From Streptomyces hyderabadensis (GTDB lineage Bacteria > Actinomycetota > Actinomycetes > Streptomycetales > Streptomycetaceae), in NCBI RefSeq assembly GCF_020404845.1, contig NZ_JAIOJZ010000001.1, positions 1 to 64,000 on the forward strand: a DNA stretch of 64,000 nucleotides, given 5' to 3'. A program made the translations under genes and the position numbers. The notes beneath the pieces were generated by a model. The model had not been told where the DNA came from. It ran no database searches and saw only the letters and a program-made list of their open reading frames with translations. This document shows, one piece after another, positions 1 through 8,986 of this stretch; within the stretch, counting starts at the first letter, position 1; every line of letters begins with the position of its first letter.

Positions 1-3000
1 GCCTTGCTCGTCCGCGTGGTCTTCTTCGCGGCGGGCTTGGCGGCCTTCTTGGCCGCCGTCTTGGCCGTCTTGGCGGCGGTCGCCTTCTTGGCGGCCGTGC
101 CGGTGACCGTCTTCGTGGCGGTCTTCTTGGCGGTGGCCTTGGTCGCCACCGTCTTCGCCGCCTTGCGCGGCCGGGTCACCGACGGCGCGTCGCTGACCCG
201 GTCGGCGCCCAGGACGTCCCGCAGGAACTTGCCGGTGTGGCTGGCGGGGACGCCCGCGACCTGCTCGGGGGTGCCCTCGGCGACCACCAGTCCACCGCCG
301 GCACCGCCCTCGGGGCCCATGTCGACGACCCAGTCGGCGGTCTTGATCACGTCGAGGTTGTGCTCGATGACGATGACCGTGTTGCCCTTGTCGACCAGGC
401 CGCCGAGGACCGTCAGCAGCTTGCTGATGTCCTCGAAGTGCAGACCGGTGGTCGGCTCGTCCAGGACGTAGACCGTGCGCCCGGTGGAGCGGCGCTGCAG
501 CTCGCTGGCGAGCTTGACGCGCTGGGCCTCACCGCCGGACAGGGTGGTGGCGGACTGGCCGAGCCGGACGTAGCCGAGGCCCACGTCCTTCAGGGTCTTC
601 ATGTGCCGGGAGATCGCGGGCACCGCCTCGAAGAAGTCGGTCGCCTCCTCGATCGGCATGTTCAGCACGTCGGCGATGGACTTGCCCTTGTAGTGGACCT
701 CCAGGGTCTCCCGGTTGTACCGGGCGCCGTGGCAGACCTCGCACGGGACGTAGACGTCCGGGAGGAAGTTCATCTCGATCTTGATCGTGCCGTCGCCCGC
801 GCAGTTCTCGCAGCGGCCGCCCTTGACGTTGAAAGAGAAGCGCCCGGGCAGGTAGCCGCGGACCTTCGCCTCCGTCGTCTCGGCGAACAGCTTGCGGATG
901 TGGTCGAAGACGCCGGTGTACGTCGCCGGGTTCGACCGCGGGGTGCGGCCGATGGGCGACTGGTCGACGTGGACGACCTTGTCGACGAGGTCGTCGCCGT
1001 CCACGCGCGTGTGCCTGCCCGGGACGTTCCGCGCGCCGTTCAGCTCGCGGGCCAGGTGGGTGTAGAGGATGTCGTTGACCAGCGTCGACTTGCCGGAACC
1101 CGAGACGCCGGTGACGGCCGTGAACACGCCCAGCGGGAAGGACACGTCGATGTCCTGGAGGTTGTTCTCCCGGGCGCCGTGCACGGTGAGCCGCCGGGAG
1201 GGGTCCTGCGGGCGCCGGATGTCGGGCAGCGGGATGGCCTTCCGCCCGGACAGGTACAGCCCGGTCTGCGACTCGGCGTTGTCGAGCAGCTCCTTCAGGG
1301 AGCCGCTGTGCACCACCTTGCCGCCGTGCTCACCGGCGCCGGGGCCGATGTCGACGATCCAGTCGGCGACCTTGATGGTGTCCTCGTCGTGCTCGACGAC
1401 GATGAGGGTGTTGCCCATGTCCCGGAGCCGGACCAGGGTCTCGATCAGCCGGTGGTTGTCGCGCTGGTGCAGGCCGATGGACGGCTCGTCGAGGACGTAC
1501 AGCACGCCGACGAGTCCGGAGCCGATCTGGGTGGCCAGCCGGATGCGCTGGGCCTCGCCGCCGGAGAGGGTGCCCGCCGCGCGGTTCAGCGAGAGGTAGT
1601 CCAGGCCGACGTCGACCAGGAACCGCAGCCGCTCGTTGACCTCCTTCAGGACCCGCTCGGCGATCTTCTTGTCACGGGCGTTGAGCGTCAGCTCGCCCAG
1701 GAAGTCCGCGCAGTCGCTGATGGACATCGCCGAGACCTCGGCGATCGACTTGCCCATGACGGTGACCGCGAGGACGAGGGGCTTCAGGCGGGTGCCCTCG
1801 CAGGTGGGGCAGGGCACCTCGCGCATGTAGCCCTCGAAGCGCTCGCGGCTGGCGTCGCTCTCCGCCTCGCTGTGCCGGCGCTTGACGAAGGGGATCGCGC
1901 CCTCGAAGGCCGTGGTGTACCGGCGCTCGCGGCCGTACCGGTTGCGGTAGCGGACCTCGACCTGGGTCTTGTGGCCGTACAGCAGGGCCTTGCGGGCACG
2001 CTGCGGAAGGCCCGCGAAGGGGATGTCCGTACGGAACCCGAGCGCGTCCGCGAGGGCGCCGATCAGGCGGCCGAAGTAGTCCTTGGTGTGCCCGTGCGAC
2101 CAGGGGTGGATGGCGCCCTCGTCGAGGGACTTGTCCTCGTCGGGGACGATCAGCTCCGGGTCGACCTCCATGCGCGTGCCGATGCCGGAGCAGTCGGGGC
2201 AGGCGCCGAAGGGCGAGTTGAAGGAGAAGGAGCGGGGCTCCAGCTCCTCGAAGGACAGGTCGTCGTACGGGCAGTACAGGTGCTCGGAGTACATCCGCTC
2301 GCGCTCGGGGTCGTCCTCGGGGAGGTCGACGAAGTCGAGCACGACCATGCCGCCGGACAGGCCGAGCGCGGTCTCCACGGAGTCGGTCAGGCGCCGCTTG
2401 GCGGAGTCCTTCACGGTGAGGCGGTCGACGACCACCTCGATGGTGTGCTTCTCCTGCTTCTTCAGTGTGGGCGGGTTGGACAGCTGGACGGTCTCGCCGT
2501 CCACCCGCGCGCGGGAGTAGCCCTTGGTCTGGAGGTCGGCGAAGAGGTCGACGAACTCGCCCTTGCGCTCGCGCACCAGCGGCGACAGCACCTGGAAGCG
2601 GCTGCCCTCCGGCAGCTCCAGGACCTTGTCCACGATGGCCTGCGGCGACTGGCGCGAGATCGGCCGGCCGCACTCGGGACAGTGCGGCTTGCCGATGCGG
2701 GCGAAGAGCAGGCGCAGGTAGTCGTAGACCTCGGTGATGGTGCCGACCGTGGAACGCGGGTTGCGCGAGGTCGACTTCTGGTCGATGGAGACCGCCGGGG
2801 AGAGGCCCTCGATGAAGTCGACGTCCGGCTTGTCCATCTGGCCGAGGAACTGCCGGGCGTAGGAGGAGAGCGACTCCACGTAGCGCCGCTGGCCCTCGGC
2901 GAAGATGGTGTCGAAGGCCAGGGAGGACTTGCCCGACCCGGACAGGCCCGTGAAGACGATGAGCGAGTCACGAGGCAGGTCGAGCGAGACGTTCTTCAGG

Positions 3001-3041
3001 TTGTGCTCGCGCGCGCCACGGACGATGAGACGGTCGGCCAC
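1..3041 (-). CDS. uvrA: Excinuclease ABC subunit A (3' end outside window)
   Basis: DNA-damage recognition ATPase of nucleotide excision repair, acting as a dimer that loads UvrB. 1013 codons are visible. Two ABC ATPase modules are clear: Walker [10 protein letters not shown] at residues 32-40 and GVSGSGKST near 646, with LSGGEAQR signatures near 493 and 835. CxxC zinc-finger pairs ([16 protein letters not shown]) are present. From about residue 955 the protein becomes a Lys/Ala-rich tail that runs off the window without a stop. The start is a GTG giving [14 protein letters not shown], the family N-terminus; an in-frame GTG 12 bases upstream is possible. A damage-type promoter lies about 55 bases upstream. 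It diverges from the gene at 3265. Confidence 0.97.
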   Translation of the reverse strand, partial: MADRLIVRGAREHNLKNVSLDLPRDSLIVFTGLSGSGKSSLAFDTIFAEGQRRYVESLSSYARQFLGQMDKPDVDFIEGLSPAVSIDQKSTSRNPRSTVGTITEVYDYLRLLFARIGKPHCPECGRPISRQSPQAIVDKVLELPEGSRFQVLSPLVRERKGEFVDLFADLQTKGYSRARVDGETVQLSNPPTLKKQEKHTIEVVVDRLTVKDSAKRRLTDSVETALGLSGGMVVLDFVDLPEDDPERERMYSEHLYCPYDDLSFEELEPRSFSFNSPFGACPDCSGIGTRMEVDPELIVPDEDKSLDEGAIHPWSHGHTKDYFGRLIGALADALGFRTDIPFAGLPQRARKALLYGHKTQVEVRYRNRYGRERRYTTAFEGAIPFVKRRHSEAESDASRERFEGYMREVPCPTCEGTRLKPLVLAVTVMGKSIAEVSAMSISDCADFLGELTLNARDKKIAERVLKEVNERLRFLVDVGLDYLSLNRAAGTLSGGEAQRIRLATQIGSGLVGVLYVLDEPSIGLHQRDNHRLIETLVRLRDMGNTLIVVEHDEDTIKVADWIVDIGPGAGEHGGKVVHSGSLKELLDNAESQTGLYLSGRKAIPLPDIRRPQDPSRRLTVHGARENNLQDIDVSFPLGVFTAVTGVSGSGKSTLVNDILYTHLARELNGARNVPGRHTRVDGDDLVDKVVHVDQSPIGRTPRSNPATYTGVFDHIRKLFAETTEAKVRGYLPGRFSFNVKGGRCENCAGDGTIKIEMNFLPDVYVPCEVCHGARYNRETLEVHYKGKSIADVLNMPIEEATDFFEAVPAISRHMKTLKDVGLGYVRLGQSATTLSGGEAQRVKLASELQRRSTGRTVYVLDEPTTGLHFEDISKLLTVLGGLVDKGNTVIVIEHNLDVIKTADWVVDMGPEGGAGGGLVVAEGTPEQVAGVPASHTGKFLRDVLGADRVSDAPSVTRPRKAAKTVATKATAKKTATKTVTGTAAKKATAAKTAKTAAKKAAKPAAKKTTRTSK

Positions 3042-3096
3042 GCCGGTCCGCACCTTTCTTGAGAGAAGTGACAGGGGCGGGGCCCCCGTCTTTCTC

Positions 3097-3119
3097 AGAC
3101 TAGGGGGAGCCACTGACAA
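3097..3119 (-). promoter_or_regulatory. PafBC-type DNA-damage promoter of uvrA
   Basis: On the minus strand the sequence reads TTGTCAGTG, 8 bases, then TAGTCT, an exact match to the TTGTCRGTG-N8-TANNNT pattern known for RecA-independent, PafBC-driven damage promoters in mycobacteria. Transcription would begin near 3090, leaving a leader of about 50 bases before the uvrA GTG. Confidence 0.8.
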
Positions 3120-3264
3120 CGCCGGTCGGATTCACCGGTTGTCAACAAACCCCGACTTCCCAGCATGCCCGACGCCGCTTACGACCATATAGCACGTGCA
3201 TTCGAATTACGGGGGCCGTGCACAACCTTCACCCGAAGGTGTGGTCCGGTCTAAGGTCAGCAGC

Positions 3265-3951
3265 ATGATTGATCACGCTCATGACCTGGAGTCTGTACGT
3301 GACGCTACCGAGCGGCTCCTCACCGCGGTCGGGAAACTGGACAACGCGTCCGTGACGGAGTCGTCACGGCTGCCCGGCTGGAGTCGTGGCCATGTCCTCG
3401 CCCACCTCGCCCGCAACGCCGACGCCCTCGTGAACGTCCTCGAAGGACGCCCGATGTACGTCTCCGGCGAGGCCCGGGACGCCGACATCGAGCGGGACGC
3501 CCCGCGCCCGCTCGACGTCCAGCTCGCGGACGTGCGCGAGAGCGCGGCCCGGTTCCAGGACACGGCGGCCGTCCCCGCGGACTGGTCGCGGACCGTGGAG
3601 CTGCGCAACGGGATCACCGACTCGGCCTCCAGGGTGCCGTTCCGGCGTTGGGCCGAGGTGGCGCTGCACCACGTGGACCTGGGCATCGGCTACGAGCTGG
3701 AGGACCTCCCGGCGGAGTTCACCGAGCGGGAGACCGACTTCCTCGCCGCCCGGTTCACCGGTCACCCCGAGGTGCCGCCGACCCGGCTCACCGACGGCAC
3801 GCGCGCGTGGCGCACGGGGCGGGAGGCGGCGGCCGCCGAGGTGACCGTCACCGGTCCCCCGGCCGATCTGCTCGGCTGGCTCGCCGGGCGTCGTGCGGGC
3901 TCGGCGCTCACGGTGGAGGGCGGTGCGCTGCCGGTCCTGCCTCCCCTCTAG
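3265..3951 (+). CDS. Maleylpyruvate isomerase family, mycothiol-dependent (DinB-like) protein
   Basis: 228 aa, with a long N-terminal helical-bundle domain typical of the actinobacterial mycothiol-dependent maleylpyruvate isomerase family: LPGWSRGHVLAHLARNAD near residues 35-52 carries the metal-binding-type His, and RWAEVALHHVDLGIGY near 130-145 carries the matching HxxD. This family is expected to use mycothiol for isomerase or transferase chemistry, but the substrate cannot be read from sequence. The ATG at 3265 was chosen because TAAGGT (3252-3257) sits 7 bases upstream, the usual leaderless arrangement. The frame is open further upstream to 3196, but that part reads poorly. It diverges from uvrA and may be followed by the hydrolase 42 bases downstream. 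Confidence 0.85.
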   Translation: MIDHAHDLESVRDATERLLTAVGKLDNASVTESSRLPGWSRGHVLAHLARNADALVNVLEGRPMYVSGEARDADIERDAPRPLDVQLADVRESAARFQDTAAVPADWSRTVELRNGITDSASRVPFRRWAEVALHHVDLGIGYELEDLPAEFTERETDFLAARFTGHPEVPPTRLTDGTRAWRTGREAAAAEVTVTGPPADLLGWLAGRRAGSALTVEGGALPVLPPL

Positions 3952-3993
3952 GCGGCAGCCTGCGGGCGGCCTCCCGGCGCTAGGCTGGCCGTC

Positions 3994-4650
3994 ATGACGT
4001 ACAGCGGAGAGGTGACGGTCGGCGGACCCGCCGACGTGCACGAGCTCAAGGACCTGATGATCACCAAGGTCGCGGTCGGCCCGATGGACAACAACGCCTA
4101 TCTGCTGCGCTGCCGGGCCACCGACGAGCAACTGCTGATCGACGCCGCCAACGACGCGCACACCCTGCTCGGCACGATCGGTGACGACGGCATCGCGTCC
4201 GTCGTCACCACCCACCGGCACGGCGACCACTGGCAGGCGCTCGCCGAGGTCGTCGCGGCCACCGGCGCCCGTACCCACGCCGGCCGGCACGACGCCGAGG
4301 GCATCCCGGTGCCGACCGACGTCCTGGTCGACGACGGCGACACGATCCGGGTGGGCCGGGTGGAGCTCACCGCGCGCCACATCGTCGGCCACACACCGGG
4401 CTCCATCGTCCTGGTCTACGACGACCCGCACGGGCATCCGCACGTGTTCACCGGGGACTGCCTGTTCCCGGGCGGCGTGGGGAACACCTTCAAGGACCCG
4501 GACGCCTTCGCGAGCCTCATCCATGACGTGGAGACCAAGGTCTTCGACCCGCTCCCGGACGAGACGTGGGTCTACCCCGGCCACGGCAACGACACGACGC
4601 TCGGCGCGGAGCGGCCGCACCTGCCGGAGTGGCGGGCGCGCGGCTGGTGA
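3994..4650 (+). CDS. Metallo-beta-lactamase-fold hydrolase, glyoxalase II-like
   Basis: 218 aa single-domain MBL-fold protein. THRHGDHW near residue 70 is the metal-binding THxHxDH motif. The later ligands are visible as GHTPGS near 131 (His), FTGDCLFPGG near 150 (Asp) and YPGHGND near 193 (His). Proteins of this type hydrolyse thioesters such as S-lactoylglutathione or a mycothiol equivalent; the substrate is inferred only from family. The ATG is preceded by TAGGCT (3981-3986) with a 7-base gap, so it looks leaderless. It lies just downstream of the mycothiol-type isomerase on the same strand, which would suit a shared role in thiol-dependent detoxification. It converges with aroQ. Confidence 0.88.
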   Translation: MTYSGEVTVGGPADVHELKDLMITKVAVGPMDNNAYLLRCRATDEQLLIDAANDAHTLLGTIGDDGIASVVTTHRHGDHWQALAEVVAATGARTHAGRHDAEGIPVPTDVLVDDGDTIRVGRVELTARHIVGHTPGSIVLVYDDPHGHPHVFTGDCLFPGGVGNTFKDPDAFASLIHDVETKVFDPLPDETWVYPGHGNDTTLGAERPHLPEWRARGW

Positions 4651-4875
4651 GGCGCGGGAGCTTCCAGGGCGGGCGCGTCCGGCACGTGTCCGCGCCCTCG
4701 CGCCCGGGTGCGCGCCCCGTGTGAAGCGTTCGCACACACCCGCGGTCCGCGCGCGCTCCCCGCGCGAGGGTGCGGCGCGGTCGACTGGTGGCAGCCCCGC
4801 ACAGGAACGACGGCTCCTGCGCGGCACGGGCCGCCGGCCTCCCGACCCCCGCCCCCGGCCGGCGGCCCCGGCGCC

Positions 4876-5349
4876 TCAGGTCCTGGCCGAGCCCGCCCCG
4901 GCCAGGGCCGCGATCCGCTCCACCCCGAAGACGTATCCCTGCACACCGCACCCCGCGACGACCCCGTCGGCGCGCTGCGAGACGTAGGAGTGGTGCCGGA
5001 ACGGCTCACGCTGGTGGATGTTGGAGATGTGGACCTCCACCACCGGCAGCCCGTCGCAGGTGTTGAGCGCGTCGAGGATCGCGACGGACGTGTGCGAGTA
5101 GGCGGCGGGGTTGATCACGATGCCGCAGTGGTGCAGCCGGGCCTCGTGGATCCAGTCCACCAGTTCGCCCTCGTGGTTGGACTGCCGGAAGTCCACCGTG
5201 CCGCCGTGCGCGGCCGCCGCCTTCACGCACAGCGCTTCGACGTCGGCGAGGGTGTCGGAGCCGTAGATCTCCGGCTGGCGCTGGCCGAGCAGATTCAGGT
5301 TGGGCCCGTTCAGGATCATGATCGGTGCGTTGGCCAGGGTGCGGGGCAC
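4876..5349 (-). CDS. aroQ: Type II 3-dehydroquinate dehydratase
   Basis: 157 aa, the normal size for the dodecameric type II enzyme that converts 3-dehydroquinate to 3-dehydroshikimate in the shikimate pathway. [17 protein letters not shown] near residue 14 holds the flexible active-site loop with catalytic Arg and Tyr. [12 protein letters not shown] near 85 and [19 protein letters not shown] near 108 supply the substrate-binding Asn, Ser and His. The start is GTG with GGAGG a few bases upstream. The upstream 90 bases hold no clear promoter; a 13-codon reading frame ends at 5443 (see findings). Confidence 0.97.
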   Translation of the reverse strand: MPRTLANAPIMILNGPNLNLLGQRQPEIYGSDTLADVEALCVKAAAAHGGTVDFRQSNHEGELVDWIHEARLHHCGIVINPAAYSHTSVAILDALNTCDGLPVVEVHISNIHQREPFRHHSYVSQRADGVVAGCGVQGYVFGVERIAALAGAGSART

Positions 5350-5442
5350 GGTTCCTCCGGTCCGTGAGGGGGTGCTGCGGCCCCTGCGCGGCCGCCGCTC
5401 GGTCCCCGGTCTATCACGGTGCGCGGACGCCCCGGTCCCGGG

Positions 5443-5484
5443 CTACGGGTTGACGGCCAGTTCCAGGTACGCCGCGAACAGCAT
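5443..5484 (-). CDS. Possible 13-residue leader peptide upstream of aroQ
   Basis: A minus-strand ATG opens a frame of 13 codons (MLFAAYLELAVNP) ending in TAG, with GGAGG about 10 bases before the ATG. It lies between the terC terminator and aroQ, 93 bases before the aroQ start. The peptide is hydrophobic and natural-looking. It has no recognised family and could be chance. If real it might be a leader peptide or the remnant of a longer gene. Confidence 0.3.
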   Translation of the reverse strand: MLFAAYLELAVNP

Positions 5485-5531
5485 CAGGTGGACGCCTCCC
5501 TGCAGGGGCGTGGACCGGCCCGACGAGCAGG

Positions 5532-5570
5532 CCGGGAGCGGAGAACGGCTTTGCCGTTCGCCGCTCCCGG
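5532..5570 (-). terminator. Intrinsic-type terminator downstream of terC
   Basis: An 18-base left arm (5532-5549) and an 18-base right arm (5553-5570) pair with a single mismatch around a TTT loop. It starts 12 bases after the terC stop. There is no T-run, as is usual in Streptomyces. Confidence 0.8.
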
Positions 5571-5581
5571 ACCCGGGTGGA

Positions 5582-6589
5582 TCAGGCCTCGACGCTGTCC
5601 TTCGACGCCTCGCCGCTCCCGGCGGCCGCCGTCTCCGCCTCGGCCTCGGCCTGCTTCTTCGAGGCACGGAGGCTGGTGATCGTGGTGACGATCAGGACGG
5701 AGCAGATCACGCCGAGCGAGACCGGAATGCTGATCTCGGGGACGTGGACGCCGGACTCGTGCAGGGCGTGCAGCACCAGCTTGACGCCGATGAAGCCCAG
5801 GATCACGGACAGGCCGTAGGACAGGTGGACCAGCTTCTTCAGCAGGCCGCCGATGAGGAAGTACAGCTGGCGCAGACCCATCAGGGCGAAGGCGTTGGCC
5901 GTGAACACGATGTACGGGTCCTGCGTCAGGCCGAAGATCGCCGGGATGGAGTCGAGCGCGAAGAGCACGTCGGTGGTGCCGATGGCGAGCATCACGACCA
6001 GCATCGGGGTCATGATCTGCTTGCCGTTCTCCTCGATCCACAGCTTGGTGCCGTGGTACCGGTCGGCGACACCGAAGCGTCGCTCGGCGGCCTTGAGGAG
6101 CTTGTTCTCCTCGAACTCCTCGTCCTCCTCGTCGGCCCGGGCCTCCTGGATGAGCTTCCAGGCGGTGTAGATGAGGAAGGCACCGAAGATGTAGAAGACC
6201 CAGGCGAAGCTGGCGAGGATCGCCGCGCCCGCGGCGATGAAGACGGCCCTGAGGATCAGGGCTATGAGGACACCGATGAGCAGGACCCGCTGCTGGTACT
6301 GCGAGGGCACCGCGAACTTCGCCATGATCAGGACGAAGACGAAGAGGTTGTCCACGCTCAGCGACTTCTCGGTGATGAAGCCAGCGAAGAACTCGCCGGC
6401 GGGCTCACCGCCGCCGAAGAAGAGCAGGCCGAGCCCGAAGAGGCCCGCCAAGGCGATCCAGACGCCGGTCCAGATGCCGGCTTCCTTGATCGACACGTCG
6501 TGCGGTTTGCGGCCGATGAAGAAATCGACCGCGATGAGGGCGGCAAGGCCCACGATGGTCAGGACCCACAGGGTCACCGAAACTTCCAC
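5582..6589 (-). CDS. TerC/Alx family integral membrane protein
   Basis: 335 aa, with seven or more hydrophobic segments and the TerC hallmarks: VDFFIGRKPH near residue 21, EKSLSVDNLFVFV near 74 and ALDSIPAIFG near 212, the latter two with conserved acidic residues inside membrane segments. TerC/Alx proteins are linked to tellurite resistance and, in E. coli and Bacillus, to manganese export or metallation of exported proteins. The start is GTG (MEVSVTLW). Its GGAGG ribosome site is buried in a perfect hairpin and the long leader has Mn-riboswitch-like motifs, so control by manganese at the translational level is likely (inference). The C-terminal tail is Ala/Glu-rich and soluble. Confidence 0.93.
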   Translation of the reverse strand: MEVSVTLWVLTIVGLAALIAVDFFIGRKPHDVSIKEAGIWTGVWIALAGLFGLGLLFFGGGEPAGEFFAGFITEKSLSVDNLFVFVLIMAKFAVPSQYQQRVLLIGVLIALILRAVFIAAGAAILASFAWVFYIFGAFLIYTAWKLIQEARADEEDEEFEENKLLKAAERRFGVADRYHGTKLWIEENGKQIMTPMLVVMLAIGTTDVLFALDSIPAIFGLTQDPYIVFTANAFALMGLRQLYFLIGGLLKKLVHLSYGLSVILGFIGVKLVLHALHESGVHVPEISIPVSLGVICSVLIVTTITSLRASKKQAEAEAETAAAGSGEASKDSVEA

Positions 6590-6768
6590 TACGCCTCCGG
6601 CAGTACGTCACACGGCAGATGTCAGCGTCGTCGCTGCCGGAGGTCTCTTCCACCCGGGAACCTGGGACGCGCGATGCGTCTGGAACCACGGGCCGACGCC
6701 CCGGGATCTGGCCTGATCCGTATTGACGGGTACGCCGCACAGACAGGGAGTACTCCCCTCCGTACGGA
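6590..6768 (-). promoter_or_regulatory. Structured 5' leader of terC, candidate yybP-ykoY-like manganese riboswitch
   Basis: About 175 bases of leader. On the minus strand GGGGAGTA (6758-6751) and CGTCAATACGGATC (6728-6715) resemble the conserved internal-loop segments of yybP-ykoY RNAs, which sit upstream of alx and terC-type genes in other bacteria. At the 3' end CCTCCGGCAG (6643-6634) is perfectly complementary to CTGCCGGAGG (6603-6594), and the latter contains the terC ribosome site 5 bases before GTG. The motif match is from memory and not from a covariance model. Confidence 0.5.
6594..6643 (-). promoter_or_regulatory. Hairpin sequestering the terC ribosome-binding site
   Basis: A 10-base-pair perfect stem (6634-6643 with 6594-6603) and a 30-base loop. 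The downstream arm includes GGAGG, so the folded form would block initiation at the GTG at 6589. Confidence 0.65.
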
Positions 6769-6770
6769 CG

Positions 6771-6800
6771 ACAGTACCCCAATCCCCAAGGGATGGTAAA
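6771..6800 (-). promoter_or_regulatory. Probable promoter of terC
   Basis: On the minus strand TTTACC (6800-6795), an 18-base gap and TACTGT (6776-6771) lie just upstream of the structured leader. The surrounding bases are AT-rich compared with the rest of the window. Confidence 0.45.
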
Positions 6801-6841
6801 GAGATTTGCAAATTAAGCTCAAAAGCCCAGCTCGGGAGCGG

Positions 6842-8857
6842 TCACCGACCCCACGAACGGCGGGCGGCGGCGACCTGCGCGAGCACCTGCTGGAGCACCT
6901 GGCTGCCGGGCGGCACCAGCGAGGGCTCGTACGTCCAGGCATGCCCGACCCACGGGTCGGCGAGGTGGTCGTCGGCCACCGGCGTCAGCCGGAGCAGCGA
7001 GCGCCACAGCGGATCGAGCAGCGGCCCGAACCCGGCGGACTCCTCGCGGTCGGCGACCATCATCAGGTGGACGCCGACGGCCGGCCCCTCGTCGGCGAGG
7101 TAGCGCAGCTGGTTGACGGCCCGGTCGTCGAAACCGTGCGGGAAGTCGTTGACGATCAGCAGTTGCTGCGAGGTGTCGAGACCGGGCGGGAGCGCGTCCG
7201 GGGCGCCTCCGCGCAAGGCCATCTGGACCAGGTCGACGCGCTGGGTGAGACGGGCCAGTACGTCCGCCGTCCCCGCGGCGCCCTGGGCGGGCGGCGCGGC
7301 GAGCACCCCGCTCTGCACCAGCGGCGCCAGTGCCTGCGCCCCGGATCCGGCCGGGTCGATGACGTGCACGGTGAACTCGCCCGCCGGATAGACGGCGAGC
7401 AGCCGGGCGGCGTGGGCGACGGCCGTCTCCAGGCCCAGGCGCCGCATCTCGTGGGAGTCGGCGAACGAACCGTCGAGCGAGGCGGAGCGCCCGCTGTCGA
7501 TCCACAGGCCACGCTCCAGCGGCAGCCGCATCAGCATCGGGATGCGGATGCGGTCGGCCTCCGGCAGATGGAGATCGCCCAGCCTGAGGGCCATCGGGAT
7601 CTCCATCGGGACGCGGTAGGCGTGCCAGACCGGGTTGTCCCAGCGGGCGAAGGCCGCCGGCAGCGCGGGTTCGACGACCTCCGCCTCTGCGACGAGCTGG
7701 GCGACGTCCCGGTCCAGCACCTCCCGGGCCTGGGCCACCAACTGGCCGTGCCGGGCGCGCGCCCCCTCGCGGGCGGCGTCCCCCTGCCCGCCGATCCGGC
7801 TGCGCGGGTCGGCCAGGACCTGGTCGAGTTCCTTCTCCATGCGGGAGTCGGCGAAGTCGACGGCGCTGCGGTAGGCGGCCGTGGTGCGGGCGAGGTCCTC
7901 GAACATGCCCCACACCTGGTTGTAGAGCCGCTCCTCCATGGACCAGCCGGTGGCGTCGCCGGCGACGGGCCGGGCCGGCTGACCGGGTTCGGCCGGGGGC
8001 GCGGCCGGCGGGGGCGGGGGCGGTGCCGTGTTCTGCCGGCGGGGGTGGCTGTAGTCGATCGGGCCGCCGGCGGGCGCGGCCGGCTGGCCGGTGGTGGCGG
8101 ACTCCCCCGGCCCGCCCGGGTACGGCTGCTGCGCCCCGTGTCGCCCCGGCGCCCCGGGCGTCTGCGGGCCGGGAGCGGAAGCACCCTGGGGGTCGTACGG
8201 AGACGACGCCGGCGGTACGGGCGTACCGGGGCCGGTCGGGGGCGGGGTGCCGTGGTCCGGACGGTGTGCCGGGGCGGCGGCGGGCGGGGCGGGTATCGAA
8301 CGGGCCAGCCCGCTCGCCACCGCCTCGTGGATGCTCGCCGCGAGCTGGTGGGCCTCGGGCAGCTTCTGGTCGGCGAGCAGCTCGGCGAGACCGCCCGCGT
8401 AGCCCTGGCCGACGGCGCGGACCTTCCAGGCGCCCTGGCGCCGGTAGAGCTCCAGGGCGACGACGGCGGACTCGGCCTCCAGGCCGGTGATGGTGTAGCT
8501 GGCGACCTCGTCGCCGTCGAGATCCGTGACGGCGACGAAGGGGGCGGCGACGGCCCCGAACCGGGCCGGGCCTCTCCCGCCGATGGGCAGGGCGAGCAGC
8601 ACACTGACGCGGTGCACCGCATCCGGCACGGCGTCCAGGTCCACCGCGAGGCGGTGATCGGCGGCGGCCTGCCGGGAGACCTCCAGGCCCGGAAGGGTGG
8701 GCGCGCCCGGGTGGACCACCCGTTCGACGCCGTGGATCGTGCCGTTCTCGTCGCCGAGCGTGGCCCCGGCCACGACCGGCGTGCCGGCCGAGACCCGGAT
8801 CTCGAGACGGGCCCGGGGCAGCGGGTGGTTCTGTCCCCGCGTCAGCTCGGCCGTCAT
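6842..8857 (-). CDS. TerD-domain protein fused to an FtsK/SpoIIIE-like C-terminal region
   Basis: 671 aa. The N-terminal 180 residues form a TerD-type domain: TLPGLEVSRQAAADHRLAVDL, then DLDGDEVASYTITGLEAE and VVALELYRRQGAWKVRAVGQGY. A Pro/Gly-rich linker of about 110 residues follows. The C-terminal 350 residues have a helical part and a region resembling an FtsK/SpoIIIE ATPase fold, with IDSGRS near 473 where a P-loop would be and LLIVNDFPHGF where Walker B would be. Both look degenerate. Such TerD fusions belong to the Ter stress-response network of bacteria; the function is not established. The ATG has GGGGGAAGG close upstream. It lies downstream of the smaller TerD gene on the same strand. 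Confidence 0.8.
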   Translation of the reverse strand: MTAELTRGQNHPLPRARLEIRVSAGTPVVAGATLGDENGTIHGVERVVHPGAPTLPGLEVSRQAAADHRLAVDLDAVPDAVHRVSVLLALPIGGRGPARFGAVAAPFVAVTDLDGDEVASYTITGLEAESAVVALELYRRQGAWKVRAVGQGYAGGLAELLADQKLPEAHQLAASIHEAVASGLARSIPAPPAAAPAHRPDHGTPPPTGPGTPVPPASSPYDPQGASAPGPQTPGAPGRHGAQQPYPGGPGESATTGQPAAPAGGPIDYSHPRRQNTAPPPPPPAAPPAEPGQPARPVAGDATGWSMEERLYNQVWGMFEDLARTTAAYRSAVDFADSRMEKELDQVLADPRSRIGGQGDAAREGARARHGQLVAQAREVLDRDVAQLVAEAEVVEPALPAAFARWDNPVWHAYRVPMEIPMALRLGDLHLPEADRIRIPMLMRLPLERGLWIDSGRSASLDGSFADSHEMRRLGLETAVAHAARLLAVYPAGEFTVHVIDPAGSGAQALAPLVQSGVLAAPPAQGAAGTADVLARLTQRVDLVQMALRGGAPDALPPGLDTSQQLLIVNDFPHGFDDRAVNQLRYLADEGPAVGVHLMMVADREESAGFGPLLDPLWRSLLRLTPVADDHLADPWVGHAWTYEPSLVPPGSQVLQQVLAQVAAARRSWGR

Positions 8858-8986
8858 CGCCTTCCCCCTGTGTCGATCGTGTGTCACCCGCGAGACGTCA
8901 TGCGGGCCTGGCCGGTCCCGCGAACGGGACCGGCCGGTTCGTGTCGGACGGCTGCGGCCGGACCACCGCAGCTCCAGGCCTGCCGC

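Noticed and set aside
237..3062. A 941-codon plus-strand frame opposite uvrA
   Set aside because: It is the antisense frame of uvrA, with low-complexity Val/Asp/Leu-rich sequence and no domain; typical of high-GC shadows.
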